From positions 1 through 8,190 of the forward strand of contig JACCSN010000230.1 in the NCBI GenBank assembly GCA_013812985.1: 8,190 nt of DNA. Direction: 5' to 3'. Position numbers and translations under genes: made by a program. Positions 5,469-8,190 of this stretch are shown here, piece by piece; within the stretch, counting starts at the first letter, position 1, and every line of letters starts with the position of its first letter. This DNA comes from Hyphomicrobiales bacterium (GTDB taxonomy: Bacteria; Pseudomonadota; Alphaproteobacteria; Rhizobiales; Afifellaceae). A model generated the notes under the pieces. The model was given only the letters and a program-made list of their open reading frames with translations. It searched no databases and had not been told where the DNA came from.

Positions 5469-5972
5469 ATGATGGCTCCCGAACGAGAAATCAGCGGCGG
5501 CGGCGCGGGGCAGGGCATAGGCAGACTGGTTGAGCGGGCGAATACCATCGTCCAGGCGATCGCGCAGCCATCGCTGACCCAACTCGTCTTGCGCGTCGGG
5601 CTCGCGATCCCTTTCTGGCGATCCGGCGTCAGAAAATGGGACGGCTTTCTGCAGTTGAACGATGTCGCCGTGTTTCTCTTCAGCTCGGAATTCAAGCTGC
5701 ACCTGCCAGGCGGCCCTTATGATTTCCCTGCGCCCGGCCTCGTGGCGTTTGCCGCAGGCTCGGCGGAAATCCTGCTGCCGGTTCTGCTTGTTCTCGGTCT
5801 TGCGACACGGCCGGCGGCTTTGGGACTCCTGGTCATGACGCTCGTCGTGCAGCTCACCGTGCCGGACGGATGGCCGCTGCATGTAACCTGGGCGGCGATG
5901 GCTCTCGGCATTATGGCGTGGGGTCCGGGGCGGATTTCGCTCGATCACTTGATCGGGCGACTAAGATCATGA
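5469..5972 (+). CDS. bufD: BufD, DoxX-family inner-membrane protein
   Basis: The 167-residue protein has four predicted membrane helices: about 35-52 (TQLVLRVGLAIPFWRSG), 89-112 (GLVAFAAGSAEILLPVLLVL), 115-131 and 138-152. The DoxX features are the RVGLAIPFWRSGVRKW stretch after helix 1 and GSAEILLPVLLVLGLATR. Between helices 1 and 2 lies a polar loop (LFSSEFKLHLPGGPYDFPAP). DoxX proteins are common last genes of DUF2282-DUF692-DUF2063 operons. Their exact role there is unclear, with redox support or export suggested. The ATG at 5469 is chosen because GGGAG (5457-5461) lies seven bases upstream; a TTG two codons earlier (5463) and an ATG right after (5472) are less well placed. The gap to the bufC stop is two bases. 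It completes the bufABCD operon. Confidence 0.88.
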   Translation: MMAPEREISGGGAGQGIGRLVERANTIVQAIAQPSLTQLVLRVGLAIPFWRSGVRKWDGFLQLNDVAVFLFSSEFKLHLPGGPYDFPAPGLVAFAAGSAEILLPVLLVLGLATRPAALGLLVMTLVVQLTVPDGWPLHVTWAAMALGIMAWGPGRISLDHLIGRLRS

Positions 5973-6076
5973 GCCTTCTGTCAGACCAGCTTACTTCGCA
6001 TCAGCTCGCCGCAATCGACATAGCGTGCCTGCGAGATTGCATGCTTTGGCGGCCGTATTGCTATGTCTTGCGCTAA
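5969..6076 (+). CDS. Doubtful 35-residue reading frame overlapping the bufD stop
   Basis: An ATG at 5969-5971 overlaps the bufD TGA as ATGA, the typical geometry of a translationally coupled gene. It opens a 35-residue frame (MSLLSDQLTSHQLAAIDIAC, then LRDCMLWRPYCYVLR). Three cysteines lie within 12 residues near the C-terminus (C20, C24, C31). No known family is recognised and no ribosome-binding site is clear. The overlap could be accidental, since such short frames arise by chance. It is recorded because the cysteines and position next to a metal-binding peptide operon would be interesting if translated. Confidence 0.2.
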   Translation: MSLLSDQLTSHQLAAIDIACLRDCMLWRPYCYVLR

Positions 6077-6118
6077 TCAACGGTTGCAGCGGCCCGCTCT
6101 CATCAGGACGCTCCCGGA
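6025..6118 (+). pseudogene. Possible lipoprotein signal-peptide remnant or very short lipoprotein
   Basis: From a GTG at 6025 the frame reads (M)PARLHALAAVLLCLALINGC and then SGPLSSGRSRSDH. It is a textbook bacterial lipoprotein signal: arginine, a hydrophobic core, and the lipobox LINGC. Beyond about 6119 the same frame runs into the cyclase gene and becomes arginine-rich out-of-frame coding, so a genuine mature protein could only be very short or has been lost. No good ribosome-binding site precedes it. It could be the start of a decayed lipoprotein gene upstream of the cyclase, or chance. Confidence 0.25.
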
Positions 6119-8182
6119 GTGATCACCTTGCGCATTGGAATCCGCCTCGCCCTATCATTGTTCGTGCTCGGTTCCATCGCCGCCAGCGCCGGAGCCGTGC
6201 ATGCACTGTGGTCGCGCACGGCCGAAGCGAACAGTCGCCTCCTCATCGAGACCATCAACAAGCAGATCGTCGGTGCGGTCGAGAAGGAGCTCGAGCAGAC
6301 CGCCGCCCAGGCGCGCGCAGCGCACGGCGCCCTCCGCACGCTCTTCTTCCAGAACGTCCTCGACAGCCGCGAAGCCGACAAGCGCGAGTTCGTCTTCCTG
6401 TCGCAGCTGCAGTCGCAGAGCTCGCTCTCCCGCATCGTGTTCGGATGGCCGAACGGCGACTTCTTTGCGGCGCGCAAGCTCGGCGATGAAGTGATCGAGA
6501 TGACCGAAGTGGGAGATATGGAGGGCACACGGCAGCGGCGGATGGACCGCTACAAGGTACTGATCGGCGACATCCAGTTCGAGGAGCGGCGCTTCGAGCC
6601 CTCCGACTTCGCGGCGACCGATCAGTCTTGGTACACGGTCGGCTTCGAGCAGGAGCAGCCGCACTGGACCTATATCACCGAGCATCCCGACGGCACCCAC
6701 CCGGCGCTGGCCTTCACCGGGCCGGTGCAGGTCTACGTCACCAAGGTTGGCGTGCTGGCGATCATGATCCAGTACGAGAGACTGTCCCGATTCTTGGCTG
6801 GGCTCGCCGTTGGCAAGACCGGCTCCGCCTTCATCCTGAGCGAGAAGGACGGTGTCATCGCGGCGCCTGACGCCGAGGCGGACGAGACGACGCCCGCCGA
6901 TTTCGAGCATCAGCCGCTTTTGCCGGTCGCCGAGGGGGCGCTCGCGGGAGCGATCTCCAGCCACGGTCCGGGGTTGCGCAATCCGAACTCGATGCGCCAC
7001 GTCGTCGACGGGAGCGCCTACGCGGTAACGCTGACGCCGTTGGCCTTTTCCGATTGGGTGTTAGCCACAGTGCTGCCGGAGACCGAGTTCCTCGGCCCGA
7101 TTGAGGCGACGACACGGCGACTGGGCGCGGGCCTCGCAGTCGGGCTGCTCGTCTTCGCGGCGCTGTCGATCTTACTGGCGCGCCGCTTCATCGCCGCTCC
7201 CCTGGCGACCGTCGCCGGCGAGCTGCGGCACGTCGAGAATTTCGATCTGACGCAAGTGAAGCGCCACTCCTCGCGCCTGAAGGAGATCGACGCCCTGTCG
7301 GACGCCATTTCGCGCATGGCGTCCGGACTCTCCGCCTTCGGCAAGTACCTCCCCGCGGATCTGGTGAGGACGCTCGTGGCGGAAGGGATCGAGGCGCGTC
7401 CCGGTGGAAGCAACCGGCAGATCACCATTTTCTTCGCCGATATCGCCGGCTTTACCGGCCTCTCCGAGCGGCTCGGCGACAAGATCGTGCCCCTCCTCGG
7501 CAGTTATCTCGACCTCCTCTCCCGTACGGTCGGCGAGCACCGCGGCACGGTCGACAAGTTCATTGGCGATGCGGTGATGGCGTTCTGGGGTGCACCAGCG
7601 GACAATCCGGACCACGCGCTCGCAGCCTGCCGCGCGGCACTCGCCTGCGAGCGAGGGCTGAAGAGCGCCCGCATCTTCGATGACTACGGGCGTCCGTTGA
7701 AGATGCGGATCGGCCTGAATTCCGGCAAGGCGCTGGTCGGCAACATCGGATCCGACAACCGCCTGAACTATACCGCGATCGGCGACACGGTGAATCTCGC
7801 GAGTCGGCTCGAAAGCACCAACAAGATTTACGGAACCACCATTATCATCGGCGAAGCGACGCGCCGGGAGGCGAGCGACAGGATCGTCGTGCGCGAGCTC
7901 GACATGATTGCCGTTTACGGAAGGACCGAGGGCACAGCCATCTTCGAGCTCTTGGGCCTCGCCGAGGAGGGGCCTGCGCCGGAATGGGCGCTTCTCTACG
8001 AAGCGGGCCTGTGCGACTACCGGACGCTTGCCTTTGAACGCGCTATCGAACGCTTCACAGGAGCCGGGTCGCTGCGTGGCGGCGACAAGGCGGCCGCCTT
8101 GATGATCGAACGCTGCCTCGCCTTCCTGCGCGAGGAGCCCGCGCCCGATTGGGTGGGCACCACCGTGCTCGACACGAAATGA
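6119..8182 (+). CDS. Membrane-anchored class III adenylate cyclase with periplasmic sensor
   Basis: The 687-residue protein makes cyclic AMP from ATP. The order is a membrane segment (about 7-28), a large extracytoplasmic region (about 30-330) resembling PDC/Cache sensors (YTVGFEQEQPHWTYITEHPDG and a GKTGSAFILSEKDG block), a second membrane segment (335-354), a HAMP-like linker (355-415, ending with FGKYLPADLVRTLV) and the cyclase domain (about 432-610). Catalytic residues are complete: metal-binding Asp441 (FFADIAGFTG) and Asp484 (FIGDAVMAFWG), adenine-selecting Lys480 and Thr552 (NYTAIGDTVNLASRLES), and transition-state Asn559 and Arg563. Lys plus Thr indicates adenylate rather than guanylate cyclase, of the CyaC-like IIIb group. 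A tail of about 70 residues follows. The start is GTG 6119, or TTG 6128 with GGAG eight bases upstream, which may be better. It lies 146 bases after bufD on the same strand; membership of that operon is uncertain. Confidence 0.93.
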   Translation: MITLRIGIRLALSLFVLGSIAASAGAVHALWSRTAEANSRLLIETINKQIVGAVEKELEQTAAQARAAHGALRTLFFQNVLDSREADKREFVFLSQLQSQSSLSRIVFGWPNGDFFAARKLGDEVIEMTEVGDMEGTRQRRMDRYKVLIGDIQFEERRFEPSDFAATDQSWYTVGFEQEQPHWTYITEHPDGTHPALAFTGPVQVYVTKVGVLAIMIQYERLSRFLAGLAVGKTGSAFILSEKDGVIAAPDAEADETTPADFEHQPLLPVAEGALAGAISSHGPGLRNPNSMRHVVDGSAYAVTLTPLAFSDWVLATVLPETEFLGPIEATTRRLGAGLAVGLLVFAALSILLARRFIAAPLATVAGELRHVENFDLTQVKRHSSRLKEIDALSDAISRMASGLSAFGKYLPADLVRTLVAEGIEARPGGSNRQITIFFADIAGFTGLSERLGDKIVPLLGSYLDLLSRTVGEHRGTVDKFIGDAVMAFWGAPADNPDHALAACRAALACERGLKSARIFDDYGRPLKMRIGLNSGKALVGNIGSDNRLNYTAIGDTVNLASRLESTNKIYGTTIIIGEATRREASDRIVVRELDMIAVYGRTEGTAIFELLGLAEEGPAPEWALLYEAGLCDYRTLAFERAIERFTGAGSLRGGDKAAALMIERCLAFLREEPAPDWVGTTVLDTK

Positions 8183-8190
8183 CGCGGCCG

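Noticed and set aside
5883..5908. GTAACC inside bufD and GTAACG inside the cyclase gene as further SigF sites
   Set aside because: Neither has CGAA 16 bases downstream, and both lie inside coding sequence without a gene start after them.
6063..6122. 19-residue frame ending in a TGA that overlaps the cyclase GTG start
   Set aside because: Too short, no ribosome-binding site and no recognisable features; two other frames in the same stretch look better.
1..8190. CRISPR arrays, tRNA or rRNA genes, complete insertion sequences
   Set aside because: No regularly spaced repeats, no cloverleaf-like or rRNA-conserved stretches, and no transposase-like frames were seen on either strand.

Overview
The window is GC-rich, with tightly packed genes and many GTG/TTG start options. 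Its gene families (a SigF/NrsF pair, a type III adenylate cyclase with an extracytoplasmic sensor, QueF with a VUT transporter) point to an alphaproteobacterium, probably of the Hyphomicrobiales/Caulobacter-like range. The species cannot be named from the sequence.

Left part (1-2030): On the minus strand a cobalamin riboswitch (about 311-475) with its own promoter-like site precedes an unrecognised gene that runs off the left edge. Next comes a minus-strand two-gene unit, queF (preQ0 reductase) and a VUT/YhhQ-type queuosine-precursor transporter, overlapping by 4 nt. The roughly 420 bp between queF and nrsF holds no intact gene. It carries a 13-bp inverted repeat and, on the plus strand, what reads as the frameshifted 5' remnant of an imelysin (peptidase M75-like) gene.

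Central part (2034-5972): This is the most interesting block. A minus-strand pair, an ECF sigma factor of the SigF type and its membrane anti-sigma factor NrsF (DUF1109), faces a plus-strand operon of four genes: a DUF2282 precursor (BufA), a DUF692/MNIO enzyme (BufB), a DUF2063 partner (BufC) and a DoxX membrane protein (BufD). This is the layout of a bufferin cluster, a ribosomally made and post-translationally modified peptide system for copper stress described in Caulobacter. The divergent intergenic region carries the same promoter-like string, GTAACA-N16-CGAA, once on each strand, so SigF probably drives the bufferin operon and also its own gene. The minus-strand copy abuts the longest sigF start codon, which suggests the real start lies further in.

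Right part (5973-8190): After a 146-bp gap with two doubtful small reading frames comes a 687-residue membrane adenylate cyclase: a transmembrane segment, a large periplasmic sensor, a second transmembrane segment, a HAMP-like linker and a class III cyclase domain with all key catalytic residues. It ends just before the right edge.

The bufferin system is a described family, so the new elements here are the paired promoters, the particular precursor sequence, the cobalamin-controlled unknown gene and the imelysin remnant.
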